64,000 bases of DNA from JANNVZ01 sp031418455 (lineage in GTDB: Bacteria; Bacteroidota; Bacteroidia; Flavobacteriales_D; Sanyastnellaceae). The position numbers and the translations under genes are program-made. Each line of letters opens with the position of its first letter. Position 1 is the stretch's first letter. Positions 1 through 9,201 of the stretch are shown here, in pieces. The stretch covers positions 7,056 to 71,055 of the forward strand of contig JANOXJ010000221.1 in the NCBI GenBank assembly GCA_031418455.1, given 5' to 3'. The notes beneath the pieces are model-generated. The model saw only the letters and a program-made list of their open reading frames with translations. It was not told the DNA's origin and did no database searches.

Positions 1-1
1 A

Positions 2-1498
2 CAAAATCAAATTCTTTCCATCTGTTTAGGCCAAAGCATTACCCTTGCTTTTGATGGTATGCCACTTAGTGCTACTACTTTTTTAGAAATTAACTGGTAT
101 CATAATGATGTATTGGTAGGTGTGGGGGAGGAGATTACTCTTAACAACATAACTGCTGATGCTGCCGGCAATTACACAGCAGAAATAACACGCTACAATA
201 GTTGCGCAAGCATTACGGAAGCTTATGTAATGTACAATGTTTTGCTTAATGAAAACGGGCCAGATATAGTGCCAACTGTGCCACTCGATGAAATAGAACT
301 TGTATGCACGGGCAGTTATTTTAGCTTCACGTTTGAGGCCAATGTGCCAATAGATACCTATAACTGGATACATAACGGTAATACCATTAGTTCGCAAGCT
401 AACATGGAAATATTGAGTTTTGGGCCGGAAAACCAAGGTGAGTACTACTGCACTGTTACTGCTACAAATGCCTGCGGAACCACAGAAATTAATTACCTTG
501 TGTTCTCTCTATTTTCTGGGGACTCACTTGCGCTTATGGACACGCCTGCAATACAAGACACCACCGTGTGCTTAGGCAATGATTTTGAGTTAACCTTTGG
601 AAGTGTTGCTAATGTGAGTAGCTATCAATGGTACTTTAATGACACTGCAATAGGCGAAGGTCAATACTTGACCATTTCAAATATGACAGATGATAATGAA
701 GGCGAATATTATTGTGAGGTAACCGGCAGCAACGGTTGCACAACACAAACCGAAATGTACTTGATATATAACGTGCTGGTTAGCTCAGGCCCTTTCATTA
801 TTACGCCTGAGGTATTAGGTGTTGTTGATTTGTGTGTGGGTGCTGATTTTACCTTAGTGTACTACCCGGCCGATGGTGGCGAAAACTTTGAATGGAACTA
901 CAATGAGGCGTTGGTAGGAACAGGACTTTTGTTAGACCTTACCAATTTGCAATTGGACCAAAGTGGTAGTTACTTCTGCACTGCTACAGCTACGGATAAT
1001 TGCGGCACCTCAAGCCTCACTTATGAAATAGCTACACTAAACATAGTAGATGTAGTGCAACCTGTAATTTCTAACATTGATGGGGTGCTACAGGTGCAAC
1101 AAGATTTTAACTCTTACACTTGGTATTTAGATGGAATTTCCATGAGCAACGATGCCACGTTTGAACTCTCAGAGTCTGGCACATACGCTGTGGAAGTAAC
1201 CAATGAACTTGGATGTACAAGCGCTTCCGATGATTTTTATTTTGATGGTATCAATTATTTGACTGCTGGCACTATTCGCATTTATCCTAATCCGTTTGAG
1301 AATGAATTAAACGTGCTATCTGCTAAAACTATTGAGAGCATTACTATTTATAATGCCATGGGCGCCATAGCCTACACGGCTGCTGGCCCGCTTATGGCCA
1401 CCATAGACTTGTCTGCCCTAAGTGCAGGAGTGTATTATGTAATGGTGACCAATGTGGAGCACCAGCTAGAAGTTTTAAAAGTGATAAAAGAAAACTAA
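2..1498 (+). CDS. Ig-like repeat protein with T9SS type A sorting domain, 5' partial
   Basis: The frame is open from base 2 to the TAA at 1496-1498, so the gene begins left of the window; the first internal ATG (59) is not a credible start because Ig-like sequence precedes it. Visible are at least four Ig-like repeats of about 85 residues. Each opens with a Cys-Leu/Val-Gly strand (VCLGNDFELTF, LCVGADFTLVY), has a central Trp (YQWYFND, FEWNYNE) and closes with a GEYYC-type strand. The last ~70 residues are a type A sorting domain (IRIYPNPFENELNV through LSAGVYYVMV). It is expected to be exported by T9SS and anchored or released outside the cell, probably as an adhesin or structural surface protein; the ligand is unknown. 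A bidirectional terminator follows. Confidence 0.85.
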   Translation, partial: QNQILSICLGQSITLAFDGMPLSATTFLEINWYHNDVLVGVGEEITLNNITADAAGNYTAEITRYNSCASITEAYVMYNVLLNENGPDIVPTVPLDEIELVCTGSYFSFTFEANVPIDTYNWIHNGNTISSQANMEILSFGPENQGEYYCTVTATNACGTTEINYLVFSLFSGDSLALMDTPAIQDTTVCLGNDFELTFGSVANVSSYQWYFNDTAIGEGQYLTISNMTDDNEGEYYCEVTGSNGCTTQTEMYLIYNVLVSSGPFIITPEVLGVVDLCVGADFTLVYYPADGGENFEWNYNEALVGTGLLLDLTNLQLDQSGSYFCTATATDNCGTSSLTYEIATLNIVDVVQPVISNIDGVLQVQQDFNSYTWYLDGISMSNDATFELSESGTYAVEVTNELGCTSASDDFYFDGINYLTAGTIRIYPNPFENELNVLSAKTIESITIYNAMGAIAYTAAGPLMATIDLSALSAGVYYVMVTNVEHQLEVLKVIKEN

Positions 1499-1514
1499 GA
1501 GAAAACATTCAGCT

Positions 1515-1549
1515 AAAAAAGCCGCCCAATTTATTGGGCGGCTTTTTTG
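1515..1549. terminator. Bidirectional intrinsic terminator
   Basis: A perfect 10-bp stem (GCCGCCCAAT with ATTGGGCGGC, 1521-1530 and 1533-1542) has an A6 run on the left and a T run on the right. It can therefore end transcription of the rightward Ig-like gene and of the leftward gene at 1578-2609. Confidence 0.9.
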
Positions 1550-1577
1550 TTAAGGTAATTTAAGGTTAAGCAAGGCT

Positions 1578-2609
1578 CTATGCTGCGTGTTTTTGCAAAA
1601 AGGCTTCACTGGCTTTTTGCCATGCGTCCAGGTTTTTGCTGCGCTCAGTATTGAGTGTTTTGTTTATGGTGTTGTTTTTATTTACAGCTGCGTTGTATTC
1701 ATTCACTGCTTTATTAAACTCGTCTGATTCGGCTTTGGTCACTTCAGATTTTTTCTTGCTCTTAATGGCAGCATCTATTTTCAAGAATGTGTCTTGCTTG
1801 GCATAAAAATCAAGCATTGCCGGAAAGTCGGTAGTGCCTTCCTTTAAGTAAAATTTAAGTATGTCCATACACGCAAGTTTTAAAGAACCGTCACCATTGA
1901 ATGCTTTTATTTCCTTTAACTTGGCTAGCCCTTCGTTTGATGCTTCTATCATGGCATTTTTTGCCTGCTCTGCAGCAGCCATATCTTTTGTATTTAGGGC
2001 ATTCATAAATTTTGTTTCTTCTATATAGGCTTTAAAGAAAATAAGATAAATAGGTTTGCGATAATCAAAGGCCAATCCTGCACGCTTCATCTTCTCAGAT
2101 AGTTTCGTTTCTCCTTTGATAAGCGTAATATTGTTGGAGGCGGCAAATGCCTCTACTGCTACATCCAGCTGGTCATTGGACTCAGCCATTTTAGCATTTA
2201 CCTGGTCTTGCAGTGTCATATATGCTTCCATTTCGCTATATGAATTTTCTGCTATTTCTTCCAGGTTCACTATTTTCTCATAGTCGTCATTCAGTATGTC
2301 GTAGTTCAGTTTTAGGTAGTTTACAAATGCAGTTTTTATTTCATCCTGATTATTGAAAGATGGGCGCGATTCTACATTTTTTTTAGCCGTTTTTATTTGT
2401 GCCATTACTTCCTGACGTCTGTTTTCGATTTTGCGAGCGCCTTTGCTGCGTGCTATGCTGCTGGTGTAGTCCCACATATCTTTGGTTACAGTATTGCCCT
2501 GTGCATTTAAATAATCTAAGTAATCTCCTGCTGTGGCAAAAGATTGCGCGCTTAGTTGTAAGCAGCTAATGAGAAGTAGGCACAGAGTTAAGGTGAAAGT
2601 TTTTTTCAT
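1578..2609 (-). CDS. Secreted/surface helical protein, possibly LIC11966-like
   Basis: 343 residues starting MKKTFTLTLCLLLISC, with a signal peptide ending around LSAQ. The rest is mostly charged and helical with no membrane segment. The conserved-looking part near the N terminus (DYLDYLNAQ, then TKDMWDYTSSIARSKGARK) resembles what I recall of the LIC11966 family of surface proteins shared by Leptospira and Bacteroidota; that is a memory-based match and is uncertain. No catalytic motif is visible and no T9SS tail is present. It starts 9 bp after the stop of the Prc-type protease gene upstream, so the two are almost certainly one transcript. It could be a substrate, adaptor or chaperone of that protease, which is inference only. 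Confidence 0.7.
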   Translation of the reverse strand: MKKTFTLTLCLLLISCLQLSAQSFATAGDYLDYLNAQGNTVTKDMWDYTSSIARSKGARKIENRRQEVMAQIKTAKKNVESRPSFNNQDEIKTAFVNYLKLNYDILNDDYEKIVNLEEIAENSYSEMEAYMTLQDQVNAKMAESNDQLDVAVEAFAASNNITLIKGETKLSEKMKRAGLAFDYRKPIYLIFFKAYIEETKFMNALNTKDMAAAEQAKNAMIEASNEGLAKLKEIKAFNGDGSLKLACMDILKFYLKEGTTDFPAMLDFYAKQDTFLKIDAAIKSKKKSEVTKAESDEFNKAVNEYNAAVNKNNTINKTLNTERSKNLDAWQKASEAFLQKHAA

Positions 2610-2618
2610 AGTGTTTTG

Positions 2619-4712
2619 TTATTTTGGTTGTAGTTGTATAAGGTCTTTCATTATGTGAAAAGTTTCATGTAAGTCAGCATCTTTCTGCAGCATTTTAGAT
2701 TGCTCATCAAATACTGTTTTTAAGTAGGCGTCTACTTTAATTACCATAAGGTTGGCAGTGGCCGCTGTTATTTCAAACGGACATTTAAGTTCTTTTTCTA
2801 ACGACAGAATAAAATCTGCGTAAGCATTGGTTTTTTCCATTTCCTTTTCAAACACTTTTGGGTTGAGCGCTATGGCATATTCTTTTTTTGGCCAAATGGC
2901 TTTGTTTTCGTTGAGTCTTAGGTAATAGGCAGATGCGGCCATGCGTCTTTTGCTGCGCTGCAGCAAAGAGTCGGTTGGCAGGTCAGCTGCTTTTTTATAC
3001 ACTAAATTTTTCTCTACAAAACCTCCTTGTAGTGTGTTGCTATAACTAGATTCAGAAATGTCTAATTCTGCAAAAATATTTGGCAATGACACATGTGGTT
3101 CTACACCGCTGTTTTGGTGTGTTTTTCCTGTAATGCGATAGACCATAAAACCAGTGGCTTTTAGATATGCCAGCGGTGTGTTGGTAGAACCTAACTGTTT
3201 CACATTGTTGTGTATAGGAAACATTGCCTGGCCTGTGCTTTTGCCATAGGTGCGCTGGCCTACTATAAGCGCTCTGTTGTTGTCTTGCAACACTGCCGAA
3301 AAAACTTCGGAGGCCGAGGCGCTAAATCCATTCACCATTACTATAAGAGGACCATTGTATAGGGTGCCTTTGTTTAACTCTTTTACTATGGTGGGCTTAC
3401 CATCTTTAGCCACCGTCATGCATATAGGACCTACATCTATAAACAAGCCGGCTAAATCCACCGCCTCGTGCATAGCACCACCACCATTGTTGCGCAAGTC
3501 CAGTATCATTCCCTTTATGCCTTCCTGGTTCATTTTCATTATTTCCTTGCCCACATCATTCGCACAGCCTTTGTCCACATACCATGAGCTGGAGGTGTAA
3601 AATGCGGGCAACGATAAGTACCCAATTTTAGTAGAACCTTCTTGCAGTATGAGCCCGGTTATAACATTTTCATCTACGCGTATAGCTTCTTTGCGCAATT
3701 GCACCACTTGCTTATTGCCCGATTCTTTTTCTATTTCTATACTCGCTCGGTTATTAGCGTTGTTGTCGAGCATACCTGTTAGCTCCTCGGCTTTTATGCA
3801 GCGCAAATCGGTTATTTGTTTTCCGCCTATAGTTACGCTAAGTATTTTGTCGTTTACGTTAAGTGTGTTTTGTCGCCATGCATCGCTGCCGGGCACCAGG
3901 CCTGCTATCACTTTTTCGTGCGCATCGTTGTCCGCTATTATTATTCCAAAAGAGCGTGTGTCACTGGAAAGGCTTCCTGTAAAGGATTTATTAGTTGTCA
4001 TGTCGAAGTATGCGCTGTGCGGGTCATAAGCCAGCGCTATGGCTTTTAGTAAAGCTTCCATAAGGAAGGCCTCATAGTCTGCATCGGTTTTAAATGACTG
4101 TGCCTTGTCTACCTCGCATATTAATTCTGATGCTACATTGGATTTAATAATGCTTTCATTGGCTTTTATATAATCAGTAAGCGGTTGCGGTATGGTTTCC
4201 GGTGAGTCTTTTTCTTCCTGCATTTTTAGTGCATACTGTAGCACATCTACTTTAAAAGATTTTTCCAGAAAAATTTTCCTCATTTCTTCAGTGGCCGTAA
4301 AAGTTTTGCCGCCCCGCACGGAAAGCCTTATGGAGTCGTTAGCGATGAAGTTTAATTTAGCTCTTGATATAGTAGATACTTCTTCATTAAATCTTAAAAG
4401 ATGTTCTTTGTATAAAGCTATTATACCTTCAATAAAATCGCAATTGGAATTGCTTAACGTGTCTAAAAAATAAGGTTGAAAGTTTTTGGTATTGTTTACA
4501 TCAGCTTGTGTAAATAACACGCGGTTAGGATCTATTTGTAAAAAGAAATTGAGTGCAATAAATTCTTGCGTTTGCACATTGTTAGCCACAGGAGCATAGT
4601 GCACGCGTGCAAGTGTTTGCACCATTACATGGCTGCGCTGCGATGTTTTGCATTGGGAGTGCCCGACAATTAAGATTGTGAGAGAACAAAAAAATAATAA
4701 CAGTCTTAGCAT
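2619..4712 (-). CDS. C-terminal processing (tail-specific) protease, family S41A
   Basis: 697 residues with an N-terminal signal peptide (ending near GHSQ). A Prc/Tsp-type N-terminal helical region (about 25-235, including LFTQADV and AYDPHSAYFD) is followed by a PDZ domain (about 245-345, SFGIIIADND start) and the S41 protease domain (about 360-560). The serine-lysine dyad is visible: Ser466 in GFSASASEVF and Lys491 in TYGKSTGQ, with the 25-residue spacing of E. coli Prc. DLRNNGGG (405-412) is the usual S41 strand. It should act in the periplasm, cleaving proteins by recognising their C termini. Length matches the family. It lies 9 bp upstream of the helical secreted protein gene and forms an operon with it. 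Confidence 0.93.
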   Translation of the reverse strand: MLRLLLFFCSLTILIVGHSQCKTSQRSHVMVQTLARVHYAPVANNVQTQEFIALNFFLQIDPNRVLFTQADVNNTKNFQPYFLDTLSNSNCDFIEGIIALYKEHLLRFNEEVSTISRAKLNFIANDSIRLSVRGGKTFTATEEMRKIFLEKSFKVDVLQYALKMQEEKDSPETIPQPLTDYIKANESIIKSNVASELICEVDKAQSFKTDADYEAFLMEALLKAIALAYDPHSAYFDMTTNKSFTGSLSSDTRSFGIIIADNDAHEKVIAGLVPGSDAWRQNTLNVNDKILSVTIGGKQITDLRCIKAEELTGMLDNNANNRASIEIEKESGNKQVVQLRKEAIRVDENVITGLILQEGSTKIGYLSLPAFYTSSSWYVDKGCANDVGKEIMKMNQEGIKGMILDLRNNGGGAMHEAVDLAGLFIDVGPICMTVAKDGKPTIVKELNKGTLYNGPLIVMVNGFSASASEVFSAVLQDNNRALIVGQRTYGKSTGQAMFPIHNNVKQLGSTNTPLAYLKATGFMVYRITGKTHQNSGVEPHVSLPNIFAELDISESSYSNTLQGGFVEKNLVYKKAADLPTDSLLQRSKRRMAASAYYLRLNENKAIWPKKEYAIALNPKVFEKEMEKTNAYADFILSLEKELKCPFEITAATANLMVIKVDAYLKTVFDEQSKMLQKDADLHETFHIMKDLIQLQPK

Positions 4713-4774
4713 AGAGTTCTGTTCAGGTTTTAGTGCTAAAATAACGGTTGTTTAATTATTCCAACACTTTATCC

Positions 4775-4813
4775 AAAAAAAAATCGCTATGCAAGGTGCA
4801 TAGCGATTTTTTA
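4775..4813 (-). terminator. Intrinsic terminator for the ten-module repeat gene
   Basis: A 14-bp stem (AAAATCGCTATGCA paired with TGCATAGCGATTTT) with a loop of about 4 bases. On the minus strand it is followed by a U-rich run, downstream of the stop at 4845. Confidence 0.85.
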
Positions 4814-4844
4814 ATAGTCCTAAATTTTATTGGGAAACTAGTTG

Positions 4845-7800
4845 TTATTCCACTATTAGTTTGGCCAATGCTTTTCCATTATTGTCAGTTATATGATACA
4901 TACCAGCACTTAGGTTAGATACATCAGTTTGCATTGTACCGGCAGAATACATATTAATATTCTGCACAATGCGGCCTGTTACATCCAATATATTAAGTGT
5001 GCTTATAAATGTTCCTTTTGCATCTATAATTAATGTAGAAGATGCAGGGTTAGGATAAACATCCAATGTGTTGTTGTTTAATTCATCCAAGCCTATAGGG
5101 CAATCTACACAAGAGCTAAAACAAACTTCAGGTAACGATACATCTACATTGTCTACCGTAATGCTACGGTTGTAGCCACCAAAACCATCGTCTACTCCAC
5201 ATTCAAAAGGAACAGTTTCTACGTTTGTAAAGGTGTTGCCATTTATGAATTTGTAAAGTACCAGCGCATTTTCAGCTACACTCACTGTGGCTGTATATAC
5301 GTTGTTAAAGGCAAGTGTCATAGGTGTGGCAGTAGGCGAAAATGCATTAAACGAACCGGTTAAATGCACTCCTGCAGCATCTGCAGTTAGCTGGCCCAGG
5401 TCCACTAAGAAGGTTATGTCCACCATAGGATTTGATGTACATGCTGCACAACCTGAAAAACAAACGGGAGCTAAGGTTTCGTTAGCAACGCCTGCGGTGT
5501 ACGAACGATTGCTAAACGCACCTGTTCCGCATTCTGTTGGTACTGTTTCGTAGTTTATTCCGTTTAAGAATTTGTACTGCACAGTTTCTCCGCTGTTAAG
5601 CACCACTACTGCCTGGTACAAGCCTGGTGCGTATTCACTCATTTGTGTATCTGTGCCGCTCCATGCATTAAAGTCGCCTGCTATAAATACTCCTTCAGTA
5701 GCTACAGTTTCGTTGGTCATATCCACGCGGATTGTTATAAGCACCGGAGTTTGCTTAGCGCAAGCTTCGCATGCTGCAAAACATACAGGGCCATAGGTAG
5801 CATCTGTTACAGCCACATCAAAGTTGCGGTTGTAGCCACCAAAACCATCGCCTAGGCCGCATGCCGCAGGTACTACTTCTGCAAATGGCCAGTCGTTGCC
5901 GTTAATGAATTTGAATAGCACTGTAGAGTTAGTGTCAATTTGCGCAGTGTACTCATATATGCCATCGCTGTTAGCATCTGTCATAGTAGAGCTGGCAGGA
6001 TTCCATCCTTGGAAGTTGCCCGCTATATGCACGCCATTTGCACTTACTGTTTCGTTGGTCATATCCACTTGGAACAATACAGTAACTGTTGTTGGTTCTA
6101 CTATAATGTCGCAGTCTACACATTCGCCAAAGCACACTACTGCATAAGCAGTATCTGCTTCTGCTACTGCTATGCTGCGATTGAATCCACCAAAACCATC
6201 ATCGGTACCGCAAGTGGCAGGTACTGTTTCGCTCATAGGCCAGTCGTTGCCATTTATAAAGCGGAACTCAGCCGTAGTATTTGTTTCTACAGGAAGTGTA
6301 ATGGTATAAATTCCATCGGCATCTACGTCTGTCATTTCAGAAGCTGCAGGGTCCCAACTTTGCATGCTGCCTGCTATGTGCACGCCATTAGCATCCACAG
6401 TTTCGTTAGCCATATTTACGCTAAAGGTTACATCTACAAATGTTGGTTCTACTATAATGTCGCAGTCTACGCAAGAGCCAAAACAAACTACTGCATATGC
6501 AGTATCTGCATCTGCTACTTCTATAGTGCGGTTCATGCCACCAAAGCCATCATCGGTGCCGCAAGTGGCAGGTACTGTTTCGCTCATAGGCCAGTCGTTG
6601 CCATTTATAAAACGGAACTCAGCAGTGGTGTTTGTTTCTACAGGAAGTGTTATGGTGTAAATTCCATCAGCATCTACATCTGTCATTTCAGAAGTTGCAG
6701 GGTCCCAACTTTGCATGTTGCCTGCTATGTGTACACCATTGGCATCCACAGTTTCGTTAGCCATATTTAGGCTAAATGTTACATCTACAAATGTTGGTTC
6801 TACTATAATGTCGCAGTCTACGCAAGAGCCAAAACAAACTACTGTATATGCAGTATCTGCATCTGCTACTTCTATAGTGCGATTCATTCCACCAAAGCCA
6901 TCATCGGTGCCGCAAGTGGCAGGCACTGTTTCGCTCATAGGCCAGTCGTTGCCATTTATAAAGCGGAACTCAGCCGTAGTATTTGTTTCTACAGGAAGTG
7001 TTATGGTGTAAATTCCATCAGCATCTACGTCTGTCATTTCAGAAGCTGCAGGGTCCCAACTTTGCATGTTGCCTGCAATGTGTACACCATTGGCATCCAC
7101 AGTTTCGTTAGCCATATTTAGGCTAAATGTTACATCTACAAATGTTGGTTCTACTATTATAGTGCAGTTTACACACTCGCCAAAGCAAACCACTGAAGCT
7201 ATCACATCTATAGTACCTGTTTCTAAAATTCTGTTGTTGCCGCCATTGCCATCGGGCAATCCGCATTCAGCAGGAACTACTTCTGCATCGTTCCATGTAT
7301 TGCCATTTATAAATTTGTAAGAAAGGTTGGACCATTCATCTGCTTCAAATGTAATTTCATAAATTCCATCAGCATTGTCATCTGTCATTTCAGACATGGC
7401 AGGGTCCCAACCTTGAAAATTGCCTGCAACGTGCACTCCATTAGGGCTTACACTTTGGTCTTGCATGTTTACACTCAATGTAATCATGTTGCTAGGGTCA
7501 ACTATAATAACATTGCAATTGGTGCATGAACCAAAACAAACAGTGTCTTGCACCACAGCGACAGTGTCAGTATAAAATACTCTGCTAAGGTTGCCACCAC
7601 CATCGGTTAGGGCGCATTGTGCAGGCACAGTTTCTTCGTTGCCCCATGTGTTGCCATTTATGAATTTATAAAAATGCTGTTCGTTTTCGGCTATTAAAAG
7701 TGTGGTTTCAAATACGCCATCAGCATCCATGTCTGTCATTTCAGTTGTGGTAGCACTCCAGTTATTAAACGTACCTGCCACATGCACACCGTTTAAACCA

Positions 7801-9023
7801 AGTGTTTCGTCTTGCATGTTCACATATAAAGTTACGTTTACAGAATCGGGAACAACTACAGTTTCGCATTCAGAACAAGTGCTAAAACAAACAACAGCAA
7901 GTGTGGTGTCAGTATCTGCTAAAATGGCTCCGCGGTTAAATCCGCCAAAACCATTGTCTGTGCCGCATTCAGCTGGCACCATTTCTTCGTTGGCAAATAC
8001 ATTTCCATTTATAAACTTATATTCTAAAGTAGAATTGGCATCCGCTTCAAAAGTGTAATTGTACAAACCGTTGCCTTGGCTTACCATAGGCGAGGTGGTA
8101 GCATTCCATCCCTGAAAATTGCCGGCTACATGCACTCCATTGGGGCCAACCATTTCGTTGGTCATGTCTACCTGAAGTGTTACAGTTATAGGCAATGCAG
8201 GCGGAGGGCAGGCCGCACACTGGCCAAAGCATACCACAGGTATGGTAATAGCGCTTGTGCCACTAACTACAATTTGTCTGTTGTAGCCTCCAAAACCATC
8301 AGATACACCGCATGATGCAGGAACAATTTCTGCTCCAGGCCAGCTATCGCCATTAATATATTTATATTGATAAGTACCTTGTTGCAAGGCCATGGTAACA
8401 CTAAAAATTCCGTTGCCTACGGCAGTCATCGCAAGTGTACTGGGATTCCAGTTTTGAAAACTACCAGCTAAGTGTATATCGTTTGCACTAATGGTTTGCT
8501 GACTTAAGTCTACTTGAAAAGTAACGTTTACAGGTTGTGCTATCCACTCGGTAACACCACTTGCCAAACCACCACCTATGTAAAACCAAGGACCACTTCC
8601 TGTAAGGAAAGTGCCTGATGTCCATAGGCCTGCGCTATTTGCAACACTTTCGCGGCCTTGTCCGCCAGCTCCATATTGCATAAAATCTACCATGCTAGAT
8701 GGTAGGCCAAAACTTCCGCTGGGAAGATATAATCCTAAATCGCTGGCTGTAGTGCCAAAACCGCTGCCGGGATTAGCCCAGGCTATGGTTACTTCTTCGT
8801 TTTGCGAAAGGTTGAAATCGCCACTTACAATACTAACATTGGCAGTGTTGAGGGTAGCATATTCGAACAATGCACACAGTCTGTATGTGCTAATGTCCAC
8901 TGCCATGGCCCCATAGTTTTTAATTTTAATTTGGTCCGTTGCCGGATTTACATAAGTGAATTTGAGCTGCGCATGTGCAAGGGTAGAAAGCAGCACAGCA
9001 ACTAGAAGTAGAATTTTTTTCAT
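4845..9023 (-). CDS. Giant secreted protein with ten glycogen-binding-like modules, T9SS type A
   Basis: 1392 residues. Order: signal peptide (MKKILLLVAVLLSTLAHAQ); an N-terminal region of ~140 residues resembling a lamin-tail-like fold (IKIKNYGAMAVDISTY); ten modules of ~105-117 residues; a type A sorting domain (LDVYPNPASSTL through LSAGMYHI). Each module has the pattern VTFxVxMxNExV, a GVHxAGNFQGWxP strand, KFINGN, ExVPAxCG, DGFGGxNR, and a VCFxxCxxC end. The AGxFxxW core resembles the E-set fold of CBM48/AMPK glycogen-binding domains, so carbohydrate binding is plausible but unproven. The paired cysteines (C-G at ExVPAxCG and CFxxCxxC) suggest disulfides in every module. Modules 5-7 are nearly identical in DNA. 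It is transcribed divergently from the CotH/lamin-tail gene. Confidence 0.88.
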   Translation of the reverse strand: MKKILLLVAVLLSTLAHAQLKFTYVNPATDQIKIKNYGAMAVDISTYRLCALFEYATLNTANVSIVSGDFNLSQNEEVTIAWANPGSGFGTTASDLGLYLPSGSFGLPSSMVDFMQYGAGGQGRESVANSAGLWTSGTFLTGSGPWFYIGGGLASGVTEWIAQPVNVTFQVDLSQQTISANDIHLAGSFQNWNPSTLAMTAVGNGIFSVTMALQQGTYQYKYINGDSWPGAEIVPASCGVSDGFGGYNRQIVVSGTSAITIPVVCFGQCAACPPPALPITVTLQVDMTNEMVGPNGVHVAGNFQGWNATTSPMVSQGNGLYNYTFEADANSTLEYKFINGNVFANEEMVPAECGTDNGFGGFNRGAILADTDTTLAVVCFSTCSECETVVVPDSVNVTLYVNMQDETLGLNGVHVAGTFNNWSATTTEMTDMDADGVFETTLLIAENEQHFYKFINGNTWGNEETVPAQCALTDGGGNLSRVFYTDTVAVVQDTVCFGSCTNCNVIIVDPSNMITLSVNMQDQSVSPNGVHVAGNFQGWDPAMSEMTDDNADGIYEITFEADEWSNLSYKFINGNTWNDAEVVPAECGLPDGNGGNNRILETGTIDVIASVVCFGECVNCTIIVEPTFVDVTFSLNMANETVDANGVHIAGNMQSWDPAASEMTDVDADGIYTITLPVETNTTAEFRFINGNDWPMSETVPATCGTDDGFGGMNRTIEVADADTAYTVVCFGSCVDCDIIVEPTFVDVTFSLNMANETVDANGVHIAGNMQSWDPATSEMTDVDADGIYTITLPVETNTTAEFRFINGNDWPMSETVPATCGTDDGFGGMNRTIEVADADTAYAVVCFGSCVDCDIIVEPTFVDVTFSVNMANETVDANGVHIAGSMQSWDPAASEMTDVDADGIYTITLPVETNTTAEFRFINGNDWPMSETVPATCGTDDGFGGFNRSIAVAEADTAYAVVCFGECVDCDIIVEPTTVTVLFQVDMTNETVSANGVHIAGNFQGWNPASSTMTDANSDGIYEYTAQIDTNSTVLFKFINGNDWPFAEVVPAACGLGDGFGGYNRNFDVAVTDATYGPVCFAACEACAKQTPVLITIRVDMTNETVATEGVFIAGDFNAWSGTDTQMSEYAPGLYQAVVVLNSGETVQYKFLNGINYETVPTECGTGAFSNRSYTAGVANETLAPVCFSGCAACTSNPMVDITFLVDLGQLTADAAGVHLTGSFNAFSPTATPMTLAFNNVYTATVSVAENALVLYKFINGNTFTNVETVPFECGVDDGFGGYNRSITVDNVDVSLPEVCFSSCVDCPIGLDELNNNTLDVYPNPASSTLIIDAKGTFISTLNILDVTGRIVQNINMYSAGTMQTDVSNLSAGMYHITDNNGKALAKLIVE
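6097..7149 (-). repeat. Three tandem 351-bp near-identical module repeats
   Basis: Three consecutive copies at 6097-6447, 6448-6798 and 6799-7149 encode modules 7, 6 and 5 of the repeat protein. The period is exactly 351 bp (117 codons), so gain or loss of a unit keeps the frame. Copies differ by scattered single bases, mostly silent, unlike the other modules, which are clearly diverged. Confidence 0.92.
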
Positions 9024-9156
9024 TTAGAAATTAAGGGTTTTGAAAGTTTAACTTTGAGTGCGAAAATAATGCACTTTCATGCGTAAACGACTGTATTTTG
9101 GCACAAACCAATCGCATATGAATGCTCGTTTGTCGAAATTTTGAACCAATTAATAA

Positions 9157-9186
9157 TTTGTAGAGGAAATGTAGCCTCTACCTTTG
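9157..9186 (+). promoter_or_regulatory. Bacteroidota-type promoter (TTTG-N18-TACCTTTG)
   Basis: A TTTG at 9157-9160 and a full TAnnTTTG box (TACCTTTG, 9179-9186) are separated by 18 bases, close to the usual ~19. The expected transcription start is near 9192. The box contains the TTG at 9184, which rules that codon out as the translation start and favours the ATG at 9202 with a leader of about ten bases. Confidence 0.65.
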
Positions 9187-9201
9187 AAAAAATTGAAGTC
9201 T

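Noticed and set aside
5940..6770. A 276-codon open frame on the plus strand within the repeat gene
   Set aside because: It is antisense to the ten-module gene, Cys/Tyr-rich with repeated sequence that mirrors the module repeats, and has no family features. It is a shadow of the real gene.
6097..7149. A CRISPR-like or IS-like origin for the 351-bp tandem repeats
   Set aside because: Units are coding, in frame, without spacers or terminal inverted repeats; they are duplicated protein modules.
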